This document shows positions 1-6,897 of a DNA stretch of 16,747 nucleotides, piece by piece. Location: assembly GCA_017631725.1 (NCBI GenBank), contig JAGBSS010000104.1, positions 1 through 16,747 on the forward strand. The letters run 5' to 3'. The notes beneath the pieces are model-generated. The model was not told the origin of the DNA. It worked only from the letters and a program-made list of their open reading frames with translations, and ran no database searches. The position numbers were made by a program, and so were the translations under genes. Origin of the DNA: Clostridia bacterium (lineage in GTDB: Bacteria > Bacillota > Clostridia > Christensenellales > Borkfalkiaceae). How positions within the stretch are numbered: the stretch's first letter is position 1; each line of letters starts with the position of its first letter.

Positions 1-182
1 TTTTCTGTTTTAAAAACGTTTTTAACGCCATCTATAACGGGCTTTAGGTCTTCTACACTTAATTTTTTTAGCATTTCTTTAAAATCAAAGTTGCTTTCTT
101 CTAATGCCTTATAAACTTGCTCGTATTTTCCACCTGCATATTCGGTAGCCAAAAAAGATAATAAAAATTGTAATATTTCCAT
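1..182 (-). CDS. Small protein of unknown function, N-terminal 60 residues, cut by window edge
   Basis: The minus strand reads an open frame from ATG at 182-180 to the window edge, giving 60 residues that begin MEILQFLLSF and continue with ATEYAGGKYEQ. An AGGAG (plus strand 188-192) lies 5 nt before the ATG, a good ribosome binding site that fixes the start. The sequence is rich in charged and aliphatic residues and looks helical (KALEESNFDFKEMLKKLSVEDLKP). I do not recognise a family. It is divergent from another small protein starting at 251, with 68 bp between the two starts. The C-terminus is outside the window, so length and function cannot be judged. Confidence 0.7.
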   Translation of the reverse strand, partial: MEILQFLLSFLATEYAGGKYEQVYKALEESNFDFKEMLKKLSVEDLKPVIDGVKNVFKTE

Positions 183-250
183 TATTACTCCTTAACAATA
201 TAGTATATGTTCAGCATAGACTAAAATTGAATAAATTTAAGGAGCAAACT

Positions 251-514
251 ATGCAAGATTTTAATCAGTTTATAGATGGCAATTCGGGTAATAAAAACAT
301 TTTCGATATGGTTTCTTCTATTGCATCTAAATACAATGGCAAAAATCAAACGGAACTGCTTGCGGCAATTTACCAAGAAGCAAAACGTGGCAAAAAGAAC
401 GGCACTTTAACTAACGAAAATATAGATTCTTTTTGTCAAGTTCTCGCTCCACTTTTAGATGACAAGCAGAAAAAAATGCTTTCAAGGTTAGCAAAGGAAC
501 TTAAAAGTATTTAA
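251..514 (+). CDS. Small helical protein of unknown function (87 aa)
   Basis: The frame can be read from a TTG at 227, but the ATG at 251 is preceded at 6 nt by AAGGAG (239-244), so 251 is the likely start, giving 87 aa beginning MQDFNQFIDG. The protein is short, soluble and probably all-helical, with no signal peptide or membrane segment. The C-terminal part (QVLAPLLDDKQKKMLSRLAKEL) looks like amphipathic helices. I cannot assign a family. It is divergent from the small protein at the left edge. It runs head-on into the cysteine desulfurase gene, and the two stop codons interlock in a shared TTAA at 511-514. The coding region is likely real because of the strong ribosome binding site. Confidence 0.75.
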   Translation: MQDFNQFIDGNSGNKNIFDMVSSIASKYNGKNQTELLAAIYQEAKRGKKNGTLTNENIDSFCQVLAPLLDDKQKKMLSRLAKELKSI

Positions 515-1635
515 CGGCTTGCAATAACGTTTACTGCGCGACAAAACTCGGCAAGTTCTCTCTCCGTGTTCTGCACGGAAAAAGATGCTCGTGTCAGTCC
601 GTTTTCTTCCGTTTTTAATTTTTTATGTATTAACGGAGCGCAATGAAGACCACTTCTAACTGCCACGTCGAACTCGCCGTTTAATATATCCGCTACCTCT
701 CCGCTTGGAATACCTTGTATGTCGAAAGATACTATTCCGGCGGGGTTTGGGGCGGAGTAAACTTTAACTTTTTTGATTTTTTTAAGTTCCTTTCCTACCC
801 AATCCGTCCACTTGTACAAAATTTCCGCAAAACTTTTTTGGTTGCGTTCCACGTATTTTAAACCTTCGTTAAGGGCGGCAATACTTATTAGGTTTTGCGT
901 TCCACTCTCTAACTTTTCTGGGTAGCAACAAGGTTGTTCTAAATTTAGGCTTTCCGTTCCCGTGCCACCGTAAATTAATGGAGATATTTCCGTTTTGCTA
1001 TTTAAAATTAGTAGCCCAGACCCCATTATGCCGTAAAGCCCCTTATGACCGGCTAAACAAAGGCAACTTATATTTTCTTTTTCCACGTTTAGTGGAATAT
1101 GTCCACCTGCTTGCGCCCCATCTACAATAAACGGAACGTTTGTACTTTTTAAAATTTTACCAATTTCAGATATTGGCAAAACGTCGCCCGTGACGTTAGA
1201 AAGTGCGTTTACCACGACAAGTTTAACCTTTTCGTTTAGCATAGAAGCAATTTTTTTAGGTAAATCTTTTACGTTATTAGTGTCGGCAATGGCAAGATTT
1301 ATTTTTCCACGTTGTTTTAGTGAATACAATGGTCTTAAAACAGAATTGTGTTCATAAGCCGTGGTAATAACCGTTCCACCCATTGGGTTTATTCCAAAAA
1401 TAGCGGTATTTAGCGCTTCGGTGCAGTTTTTAGTAAATATAATTCGCTCTTTTTTTGCACCAAAAAGGGTTGCCGCTCTTTTTCTTGTTTCGTAAATAAT
1501 TTCTGCACCCGTTAATGCAAGCCTATGCGAACTTCTTGAAGGGTTAGCACATAAATAACGCATAACGTTTTGAGCAGTTTGTAAAACGATAGATGGTTTA
1601 AATCCACCGGTGGCGGCATTGTCTAAATAAATCAT
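511..1635 (-). CDS. Class V aminotransferase, cysteine desulfurase family protein
   Basis: This is a 374-aa PLP enzyme of the NifS/SufS type, expected to take sulfur (or selenium) from cysteine or selenocysteine as an enzyme-bound persulfide. Visible landmarks: N-terminal YLDNAAT (3-9), THR-type cofactor pocket with EHNS (95-98), VDGAQ (171-175; Asp172 and Gln175 contact PLP), the Schiff-base lysine in AGHKG (Lys198), and the active-site loop RSGLHCAP with Cys332 in a SufS-like position. The length is slightly short for SufS (about 400), matching the stand-alone EF2568-like subfamily of desulfurases. AAAGGAG stands before the ATG at 1635. The divergent neighbour is a DUF3343 protein, which Pfam describes as a putative Se/S carrier, so a role in selenium or sulfur mobilisation is a reasonable inference. 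Whether it feeds Fe-S assembly, thio-tRNA or selenium cannot be told from sequence. Confidence 0.9.
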   Translation of the reverse strand: MIYLDNAATGGFKPSIVLQTAQNVMRYLCANPSRSSHRLALTGAEIIYETRKRAATLFGAKKERIIFTKNCTEALNTAIFGINPMGGTVITTAYEHNSVLRPLYSLKQRGKINLAIADTNNVKDLPKKIASMLNEKVKLVVVNALSNVTGDVLPISEIGKILKSTNVPFIVDGAQAGGHIPLNVEKENISCLCLAGHKGLYGIMGSGLLILNSKTEISPLIYGGTGTESLNLEQPCCYPEKLESGTQNLISIAALNEGLKYVERNQKSFAEILYKWTDWVGKELKKIKKVKVYSAPNPAGIVSFDIQGIPSGEVADILNGEFDVAVRSGLHCAPLIHKKLKTEENGLTRASFSVQNTERELAEFCRAVNVIASR

Positions 1636-1665
1636 AAAACTCCTTTAACAAATTATAAAGTAAAT

Positions 1666-1694
1666 TTAATATTATAATGTATACGCTTTATAAT
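1666..1694 (+). promoter_or_regulatory. Candidate sigma-70 promoter for the DUF3343 gene
   Basis: TTAATA (1666-1671), a 17-bp spacer and a perfect TATAAT (1689-1694) lie 40 bp before the GTG start. A second TATAAT sits at 1673-1678. The region is very AT-rich, so chance matches are possible and the -35 box is only 4/6. Confidence 0.35.
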
Positions 1695-1733
1695 TCTATT
1701 TTATGGCAACCATTTTTATGCAAAGGAGAAAAG

Positions 1734-1991
1734 GTGGAATTTATTATTGTTAGTTTTAGGTCCAGAACGGAAACTATGGGGTTTAGTAAATTTTTAAGTG
1801 ATAGGGGAATAAATAATCAAATAGTGAACACTCCTAAATCTGCAGGGGTGGGGTGTGGGATATCTGTAAAAACATCTATAGACAACTTATTAAAAATAAA
1901 AAAAATATTAAGTATAGATAGTGGCAAGACTTTTGCCGGCATTTTTTCTGTAAAAGTTATGGGCGGTAAGCAGTTTACACGCCGTATTTAG
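1734..1991 (+). CDS. DUF3343 / putative Se-S carrier-like protein (85 aa)
   Basis: The frame extends up to an ATG at 1677, but the DUF3343 homology begins at a GTG at 1734 with AAAGGAG (1722-1728) 5 nt upstream. This gives an 85-aa protein starting (V/M)EFIIVSFRSRTETMGF. The pattern is typical of DUF3343 (Pfam 'Se_S_carrier'): an N-terminal strand then FRSxTxxM, a middle loop with GVGCGIS whose single Cys is the presumed chalcogen-binding residue, and a C-terminal FAGIFSV. Family members often sit beside cysteine desulfurase-like genes and selenium-metabolism genes, as here. The function as a Se/S carrier is the Pfam suggestion and has not been shown for this protein. The TAG stop overlaps the start of a hairpin at 1990-2009. 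Confidence 0.85.
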   Translation: MEFIIVSFRSRTETMGFSKFLSDRGINNQIVNTPKSAGVGCGISVKTSIDNLLKIKKILSIDSGKTFAGIFSVKVMGGKQFTRRI

Positions 1992-2009
1992 CGTTTTTAT
2001 TAAAACGCT
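1990..2009. other. Short perfect hairpin at the end of the DUF3343 gene
   Basis: AGCGTTTT (1990-1997) and AAAACGCT (2002-2009) form an 8-bp perfect stem with a TATT loop that overlaps the TAG stop. No T-tract follows on the plus strand, so it is not a canonical intrinsic terminator. It may be a 3'-end stabiliser or a weak terminator. It also ends where the candidate nth -35 box begins. Confidence 0.45.
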
Positions 2010-2037
2010 TGCGAGATTTGTCCGCTTGTGGTAAGAT
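2009..2037 (+). promoter_or_regulatory. Candidate promoter for nth, near-leaderless
   Basis: TTGCGA (2009-2014), a 17-bp spacer and TAAGAT (2032-2037) are each 4/6 matches. They end 9 nt before the nth ATG at 2047, so a transcript would start only a few bases before the start codon. No Shine-Dalgarno is visible. GATAAT (2035-2040) is an alternative -10 exactly 6 nt before the ATG but lacks a good -35. Confidence 0.35.
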
Positions 2038-2046
2038 AATAAAAGT

Positions 2047-2679
2047 ATGAACAAAAAAACTGCGCAATCTATTATAGAAATCTTGTCGGGCATTTTTACG
2101 GACAAGCCTGCTTTAAACTTTTCTTCCGATTACGAGTTGCTTGTTGCAGTTATTCTATCTGCACAATGCACGGATGAAAGGGTTAATAAGGTCACTAAAG
2201 AGTTGTTTGTTGAATATAACACTCCGGAAAAAATGCTTGCTTTAAGCGAGCAAGAACTTGGCAAAAAAATTTTTTCTTGTGGGCTTTATAAAAGCAAGGC
2301 AAAGCACATTTTAAGTGCTTCTAGCGATATTATTACAAAATTTGGCGGTTTAGTTCCATCTACTTTCGAAGGGCTTATTTCTTTAGCCGGTGTGGGCAGA
2401 AAAACTGCAAACGTGGTTTCTTCTGTTGCTTTTTCTAAAAACGCAATAGCAGTTGACACTCACGTTTTTAGGGTTTCTAATAGAATTGGACTTGCAAGTG
2501 GTAAAACCCCGTTAGAAGTAGAAAAAGGTTTAATGAAAATTTTAAGTGAAAAAGATTGGTCAAGGGCACATCATTATTTAATTTATTTGGGCAGAAGTTA
2601 TTGCAAAGCAAAAAATCCAAACTGTATAGATTGCCCAATAAAAGGTCATTGTCAATTTAAAGGTGTAAAATGTTTGTAG
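2047..2679 (+). CDS. nth: Endonuclease III (DNA glycosylase/AP lyase)
   Basis: Nth removes oxidised pyrimidines from DNA and nicks the abasic site. The 210-aa length is normal for the family. It shows the helix-hairpin-helix SLAGVGRKTANVV (112-124) with the catalytic Lys119, the catalytic Asp137 in AVDTHVFRVSNR, and the C-terminal 4Fe-4S ligands C186-X6-C193-X2-C196-X5-C202. The N-terminal half has the expected LLVAVILSAQCTDERVN. There is no Shine-Dalgarno before the ATG, and a putative promoter ends just upstream, so a leaderless transcript is possible. The 3' end overlaps the obgE start by 10 bp, so the two genes are probably cotranscribed and translationally coupled. Confidence 0.96.
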   Translation: MNKKTAQSIIEILSGIFTDKPALNFSSDYELLVAVILSAQCTDERVNKVTKELFVEYNTPEKMLALSEQELGKKIFSCGLYKSKAKHILSASSDIITKFGGLVPSTFEGLISLAGVGRKTANVVSSVAFSKNAIAVDTHVFRVSNRIGLASGKTPLEVEKGLMKILSEKDWSRAHHYLIYLGRSYCKAKNPNCIDCPIKGHCQFKGVKCL

Positions 2680-3932
2680 ACAGAGCGATTATTACAATTA
2701 AAGCCGGAGATGGCGGAAACGGAATAACTTCTTTTATTCATTATAAAGGAAAGGTTGCAGGCGGTCCAGACGGGGGCGACGGTGGCAAAGGTGGAGATAT
2801 AATTTTTGTTGCCGATAAAGATATCAGCGGGCTTGCAGATTATTATTATCAAACAAAATACGTGGCAGAATCTGGTGAAGCAGGTGGCCCAAAAAATTGT
2901 TTTGGTAAATCCGGAAACGATTTAGTTTTAAAAGTTCCACTCGGCACGGTTATTAGAGATAAAGAAACGGGCAACGTTATTGCGGATATGTTTAACCACG
3001 GACAAACTATTACCGTGTTAGTTGGCGGTGATGGTGGTAAGGGAAACGCAAGGTTTGCAAATGCTCGCCGTCACGCTCCACACTTTTCACAAACGGGTGA
3101 AAAAACGGAAACCAAACGGGTTATTTTAGAACTTAAAACCATTGCAGACGTTGGGCTTGTAGGTTTTCCAAACGTTGGTAAATCTACCCTTTTAAGTAAA
3201 ATTACAAAGGCTCGCCCAAAAATTGCAAACTATCACTTTACAACGCTTTCACCAAACCTTGGCGTTAGCGAGTATTATGGTGAAAACTTTGTAGTTGCAG
3301 ATATCCCCGGTCTTATAGAAGGGGCATCAGAAGGCGCAGGTCTTGGAATAGAGTTTTTACGCCATATTGAAAGAACGAGAATGCTTGTTCACGTTATAGA
3401 TATTTCTGGCGTAGAAGGAAGAGACCCATACGAAGATTATAAAAAAATTATGGCGGAATTAAAAAGTTATTCGCCAGCATTAGCAAAGTTAAAGCAAATT
3501 ATAGTGGCAAACAAATGCGATATTTACGGGGCAGAAGATAAGTTAAAAGAATTTAAAAAGCAACTTAAATATAAACATCCTGTTGTTAAAATGAGTGCTA
3601 TAACGGGTGAAAACTTAAACGAATTAAAGAAAAAAATAGTAGAAGTTTTAGCAACCGTTCCACCTGTTAAGCCACTTGAGTACGAAGAGTTTAAATATGA
3701 AAAACCAGAAAGGCTTTCTTACGAAATATTTAAAGAAGGCGAAACCTTTGTGGTTGTTGGCTCTTTAGTAGAAGTGTTAAAAAGAAACGTTGTTTTATCG
3801 GATATGAACTCTTTGGCATACTTACAAAAAGTGTTAAGGGACAGGGGAATTATAGCCGAACTCAGGAAAATGGGTGCAACGGAAAAATCTACCATTATAA
3901 TTGGTGGAGAAGAATTTGAATTTATTGATTAG
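2670..3932 (+). CDS. obgE: Obg family GTPase, ribosome assembly
   Basis: Obg is an essential GTPase that binds the 50S subunit during late assembly. The 420-aa protein has all three domains: the glycine-rich Obg fold (1-157, with repeats such as GGPDGGDGGKGGD), the G domain (G1 GFPNVGKST 165-173, the TTLSPN switch region at 191-196, G3 DIPGLIEG 211-218, G4 NKCD 281-284, G5 SAIT 309-312), and the C-terminal OCT domain typical of Gram-positive Obg (about 340-420). AAAGGTG lies just before the ATG, which is inside the nth coding region, so translation is likely coupled to nth. yhbY follows after 8 bp. Confidence 0.97.
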   Translation: MFVDRAIITIKAGDGGNGITSFIHYKGKVAGGPDGGDGGKGGDIIFVADKDISGLADYYYQTKYVAESGEAGGPKNCFGKSGNDLVLKVPLGTVIRDKETGNVIADMFNHGQTITVLVGGDGGKGNARFANARRHAPHFSQTGEKTETKRVILELKTIADVGLVGFPNVGKSTLLSKITKARPKIANYHFTTLSPNLGVSEYYGENFVVADIPGLIEGASEGAGLGIEFLRHIERTRMLVHVIDISGVEGRDPYEDYKKIMAELKSYSPALAKLKQIIVANKCDIYGAEDKLKEFKKQLKYKHPVVKMSAITGENLNELKKKIVEVLATVPPVKPLEYEEFKYEKPERLSYEIFKEGETFVVVGSLVEVLKRNVVLSDMNSLAYLQKVLRDRGIIAELRKMGATEKSTIIIGGEEFEFID

Positions 3933-3940
3933 GAGATATT

Positions 3941-4231
3941 ATGACAAGTAAACAAAGGGCAAAATTAAGGTCTTTAGCACAAACGGAAGAACCAATAACT
4001 CAACTTGGAAAATCGGGGATAACCCCTGCTTTTATAGAAGGGTTATCACTTGCTATTGATAAAAGGGAGTTAATTAAAGTTACCGTTTTAGAAAATTCTG
4101 GTTTAGACCCAAAAGAAGCCGGCTTTGAAATTGCTAAAAAATTAAATGCAGAGTGCGTTTGCGTATACGGGAGAAAGGCTGTTTTTTATAGAAAAAGCAC
4201 ACTTAAAAACGCAAGACACATAGAACTTTAA
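3941..4231 (+). CDS. yhbY: YhbY family (CRM domain) ribosome-associated RNA-binding protein
   Basis: This is a 96-aa single CRM-domain (CRS1/YhbY) protein that binds pre-50S ribosomal RNA. Diagnostic features are TSKQRAKLRSLAQ at the N-terminus, the LGKSGIT motif that corresponds to the family G(K/R)xG loop, and the strand VCVYGRKAVFYRKS near the C-terminus. AGGAG (3932-3936) precedes the ATG, and the gene follows obgE by 8 bp, an arrangement common in Bacillota. The stop codon interlocks with that of the convergent membrane-protein gene in a TTAA at 4228-4231. Confidence 0.94.
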   Translation: MTSKQRAKLRSLAQTEEPITQLGKSGITPAFIEGLSLAIDKRELIKVTVLENSGLDPKEAGFEIAKKLNAECVCVYGRKAVFYRKSTLKNARHIEL

Positions 4232-4986
4232 GCCGTTTTAGAAAAGAAATAGTTAATAAAAGAAAAAATTAAAAATATTGTGCCAAAAACCACGTAATAG
4301 GTTTTAAAAGTCACAAAACTACTAATGATGAGAAAGAGTGCGCCGAATAAAAAAGTTTTTCGGGCACTTTTTTTAGAAAGAAAAGGCTTTAAACTTTTTC
4401 TTTCATTAAAAGTTGTTCTCGGTAGAACGGAAAGGGGCAAAAAGTCTTTTATTTCAGCATAAAGGTCTTCACCGCTTTGAATGTTTATTTTATTTGAGAA
4501 CCTTTTAGAAAAATCTAAAACTTCTGGGCTAACGTTGTTGCAATATATCGTTGCAGACCAATCTCCTAAAATTCGGTTAAAAGCAAAAACCACTTCGGAT
4601 TTTTTTAAGCCATCGAAAGAAAAGAAGAAGAAAAGTTTTAATTTCTTGTCTTTTAAGGTAAAATAATTACCTTCTGTTTCTACTTCTAAATATTTGTTAG
4701 TAAATGCGGTTTTTAAAATATTAAGACCATCTTTTTTATTTAAAACGCACAAAAACTCGCTAAATCTTTTAGCCTTTAACTTTTCTTTTTTGTTTAATAG
4801 GTTCATTTTGGTTTTAGAAAGGTTTCGGTAAATAAAAAAGGTAAAAGCCACTAAAGAAACAAAAATGGCAAGCAAAAGAGCAACAGTTTTTCCAAACGGC
4901 TTTAAAAAGCCGAAAAACCCCGTTGCAAAAATTATAATTGAATAAAAACCTGCATCTAAAATAGCGGAAAGCGAAAAAGATTTCAT
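4228..4986 (-). CDS. Four-TM membrane protein of unknown function with a central soluble domain
   Basis: This 252-aa protein has two hydrophobic segments at each end (about residues 9-29, 34-54, 210-227 and 230-248) and a soluble middle (about 60-200). The middle contains a run of strands (KLKLFFFFSF), then SATIYCNNVSPEVLDFSKR and INIQSGEDLYAEIKDF. That last stretch resembles the alpha/beta ending of Mrr-type restriction-endonuclease-like folds, but I see no clear D...(D/E)xK catalytic set, so this is only a hunch. The gene sits inverted between yhbY and nadD, interrupting an otherwise collinear cluster. The ribosome binding site is weak (AAAG 2 nt before the ATG). Confidence 0.7.
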   Translation of the reverse strand: MKSFSLSAILDAGFYSIIIFATGFFGFLKPFGKTVALLLAIFVSLVAFTFFIYRNLSKTKMNLLNKKEKLKAKRFSEFLCVLNKKDGLNILKTAFTNKYLEVETEGNYFTLKDKKLKLFFFFSFDGLKKSEVVFAFNRILGDWSATIYCNNVSPEVLDFSKRFSNKINIQSGEDLYAEIKDFLPLSVLPRTTFNERKSLKPFLSKKSARKTFLFGALFLIISSFVTFKTYYVVFGTIFLIFSFINYFFSKTA

Positions 4987-5034
4987 AACTTTAAATTTTA
5001 TTCCACAATATAAAATTTTTATACTCTTTCTAAA

Positions 5035-5063
5035 TTGATTTTGTTAAAAAAATGTGCAATAAT
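5035..5063 (+). promoter_or_regulatory. Candidate promoter for nadD-yqeK, leaderless geometry
   Basis: TTGATT (5035-5040), a 17-bp spacer and AATAAT (5058-5063) end exactly 6 nt before the ATG at 5070. Initiation 7 nt after the -10 box would place the +1 on the A of the start codon. No Shine-Dalgarno is present. Confidence 0.5.
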
Positions 5064-5069
5064 AATAGT

Positions 5070-6200
5070 ATGGAAAAAATAGGAATATTTGGCGGTACTT
5101 TTAACCCCGTTCACGTAGAGCACGTAAACATAGTAAAGTCTGCCATTAAGGAACTTAATTTAGATTTGTTATACGTTGTTCCCACTAAAACGCCACCACA
5201 TAAAGACGTGGTGCCAATTAGTGCAGAGCATAGGTTTAATATGCTTAAATTAGCATTGGAGAACGTAGATAAAGTTTGTGTTTCCGATTTTGAAATTAAT
5301 TCTACCGATAAAAGTTATTCTTATTTAACCGTTTTACATTTTAGAAAAAAGCACCCAAATGCAAAACTCTATTTAATAATGGGTTTAGATATGCTTGCAG
5401 ACTTTAAAACGTGGAAAAACCCAAACGTTATTGTAGAAAACGCAACAATTGCCGCATTTAATAGAAAGGGCTTTAAATTAGATTTTGAAAAGGAAAGGCA
5501 ATTTTTTAAAAACAATTTTAATTCTGATTTTATTTTAAACGAGTATTTTGGGCAAGAAGTTTCTTCTACGGAAATAAGAATAAGTGCAAACCTTAATCTT
5601 AAAATCCCTAACGTGGACAAAAAGGTAGAAGAATATATTTACGCTAATCAAATTTATAAAGGCGATTATATTTCGGAGTTTTTAATAAATAATTTGACAA
5701 ACAAACGCCTTGTCCACACGGTAAACGTGGCAACTGCCGCCGTTACAAAGGCAAGAGAAACGGGCTTAAGTGAAAACAAAATTATTTTAGCGGCACTTTT
5801 ACACGACTGCGCTAAATATTTAGATTATAAAAACTTTAAAGACTTTACTCTTCCACCATCTGTTCCAGAAAAGGTAGTTCACGCATTTTTAGGGGAACAC
5901 GTTGCAAGAACGGTTTTAAAAATAGAAGATGAAGAAGTTTTAGATGCAATAAAATATCACACTACGGCAAAACCGAACATTAGCCTTTTAGGAAAGTTAA
6001 TTTTTGTTGCCGATATGGTAGAAAAAGATAGAAACTATCAAGGTGTAGAAGTTTTAAGGGAACTTTTTAAGGGAGATTTAGAAACCTGCTTTAAAGAGTG
6101 CTTAAGAGAAGAAGTTATACATTTAAAAAATAGGGGAGATAATATTTACCCATTAACCTTACAAGCAAACGCCTATTACAACGGGCAAAAAGGAGAATAA
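5070..6200 (+). CDS. nadD: NadD-YqeK fusion: nicotinate-nucleotide adenylyltransferase plus HD-domain Ap4A hydrolase
   Basis: A frame is open from an ATG at 5052, but the family begins MEKIGIFGGTFNPVH, so 5070 is the start (376 aa). Residues 1-195 are NadD, which makes deamido-NAD from NaMN and ATP: GGTFNPVHVEH (8-18) is the nucleotidyltransferase signature and VSSTEIR (164-170) the second motif. The usual HxGH reads HVEH, a Gly to Glu change. Residues about 200-376 are YqeK, an HD-domain hydrolase of symmetrical Ap4A: His216, HD at 245-246, His271 and His277, YHTT (296-299) and Asp315 in VADMVEKDR are all present. The two are usually separate adjacent genes; here no stop separates them. rsfS follows after 1 bp. 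Confidence 0.93.
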   Translation: MEKIGIFGGTFNPVHVEHVNIVKSAIKELNLDLLYVVPTKTPPHKDVVPISAEHRFNMLKLALENVDKVCVSDFEINSTDKSYSYLTVLHFRKKHPNAKLYLIMGLDMLADFKTWKNPNVIVENATIAAFNRKGFKLDFEKERQFFKNNFNSDFILNEYFGQEVSSTEIRISANLNLKIPNVDKKVEEYIYANQIYKGDYISEFLINNLTNKRLVHTVNVATAAVTKARETGLSENKIILAALLHDCAKYLDYKNFKDFTLPPSVPEKVVHAFLGEHVARTVLKIEDEEVLDAIKYHTTAKPNISLLGKLIFVADMVEKDRNYQGVEVLRELFKGDLETCFKECLREEVIHLKNRGDNIYPLTLQANAYYNGQKGE

Positions 6201-6201
6201 T

Positions 6202-6537
6202 ATGCAAGAAAAAATAGAAAAAATTTGTAGTATTTTACAAGATGGCAAGGCAGAAGATATCGTTGCAATAAACGTAAAAGAAAAAACTTCCGTTGCAGAT
6301 TGCTTTATAATTGCAGGCGGTAGGTCAATGACTCATACTAAGGCTTTAGCAGAAAGAGTAGAAGAAGAAATGGAAAAGGTTGGCGTTTTTGCAAAAAGAA
6401 CGGAAGGCGCAAGAGAAGGCAGATGGGTAGTAATTGACTACGGCGATATTTTAGTTCACTTGTTTAACGATGAATCAAGATTATTTTATCATTTAGAACA
6501 ACTTTGGGGAGATGATAAAAACACTACAAGGTATTAA
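6202..6537 (+). CDS. rsfS: Ribosomal silencing factor RsfS
   Basis: RsfS binds uL14 on the 50S subunit and blocks subunit joining when nutrients are low. The 111-aa protein shows the family pattern: DIVAINVKEKTSVADCFIIAGGRS near the N-terminus, the central helix, and the C-terminal signature GAREGRWVVIDYGDILVHLFNDESRLFYHLEQLWGD (key residues W, D-Y-GD, H-F, R-FY-LE-LW). AGGAG (6191-6195) precedes the ATG, which is 1 bp after the nadD-yqeK stop, the conserved Bacillota order. The stop interlocks with the opposing small membrane-protein gene in TTAA at 6534-6537. Confidence 0.96.
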   Translation: MQEKIEKICSILQDGKAEDIVAINVKEKTSVADCFIIAGGRSMTHTKALAERVEEEMEKVGVFAKRTEGAREGRWVVIDYGDILVHLFNDESRLFYHLEQLWGDDKNTTRY

Positions 6538-6797
6538 GAAGATTTTTTGAAATAAATTTTGTCTATACCCTCGGTATTTATTTCTATTGTGCGTGCTTTT
6601 GGTTTAGGTTTTTCTTTTTTTAGTATGGGTTTAGGTTTTTTAGCCTTTAAAAATTTAGAAAAGTATTTTTGCAAAAAGCAAACGTAAAATAGTTTAATTC
6701 CCGCAACTAAAAAAAGGCACGAAAGAAAAAATAAAATTATAAAAAATATTCCTAAAAATGCATTTGGGCTTGATAGACTTGCTAAAAATAAATTCAT
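6534..6797 (-). CDS. Small one-TM protein with a basic Lys-Pro tail (87 aa)
   Basis: I do not recognise a family. The protein has one long hydrophobic segment (about residues 14-44, possibly one long or two short helices), followed by a strongly basic KPKP-rich stretch (KAKKPKPILKKEKPKPKAR) and a C-terminal ITEINT/IDKIYFK-like strand region. The basic tail suggests a cytoplasmic C-terminus by the positive-inside rule. The start ATG at 6797 has only a weak ribosome binding site (GGATGG, 6 nt spacing), and a TATAAT lies upstream on the same strand (plus 6820-6825). The gene is inverted relative to rsfS and the downstream deoC-like gene. Confidence 0.6.
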   Translation of the reverse strand: MNLFLASLSSPNAFLGIFFIILFFLSCLFLVAGIKLFYVCFLQKYFSKFLKAKKPKPILKKEKPKPKARTIEINTEGIDKIYFKKSS

Positions 6798-6799
6798 AA

Positions 6800-6827
6800 T
6801 TAACCATCCGTTTTTAGATATTATAAT
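6800..6827 (+). promoter_or_regulatory. Weak candidate promoter for the DeoC-like gene
   Basis: TTAACC (6800-6805), a 16-bp spacer and TATAAT (6822-6827) point to a start near 6834, about 64 nt before the proposed ATG. The TATAAT is part of ATTATAAT, so the opposite strand also shows a TATAAT for the divergent gene. A TATAGT at 6876-6881 is an alternative -10. Confidence 0.3.
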
Positions 6828-6897
6828 CCACTAAAAAGTCCAAAAAATGATAGTATTTATCGTTAAAGGGCAGTTTATAGTGAAAATTTGGAGTGCT

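Noticed and set aside
1652..1657. Minus-strand TATAAT as promoter of the cysteine desulfurase gene
   Set aside because: No -35 at 16-18 bp and the region is so AT-rich that the match carries little weight.
5369..5620. Minus-strand open frame inside nadD
   Set aside because: Lies wholly opposite conserved NadD sequence and has no ribosome binding site.
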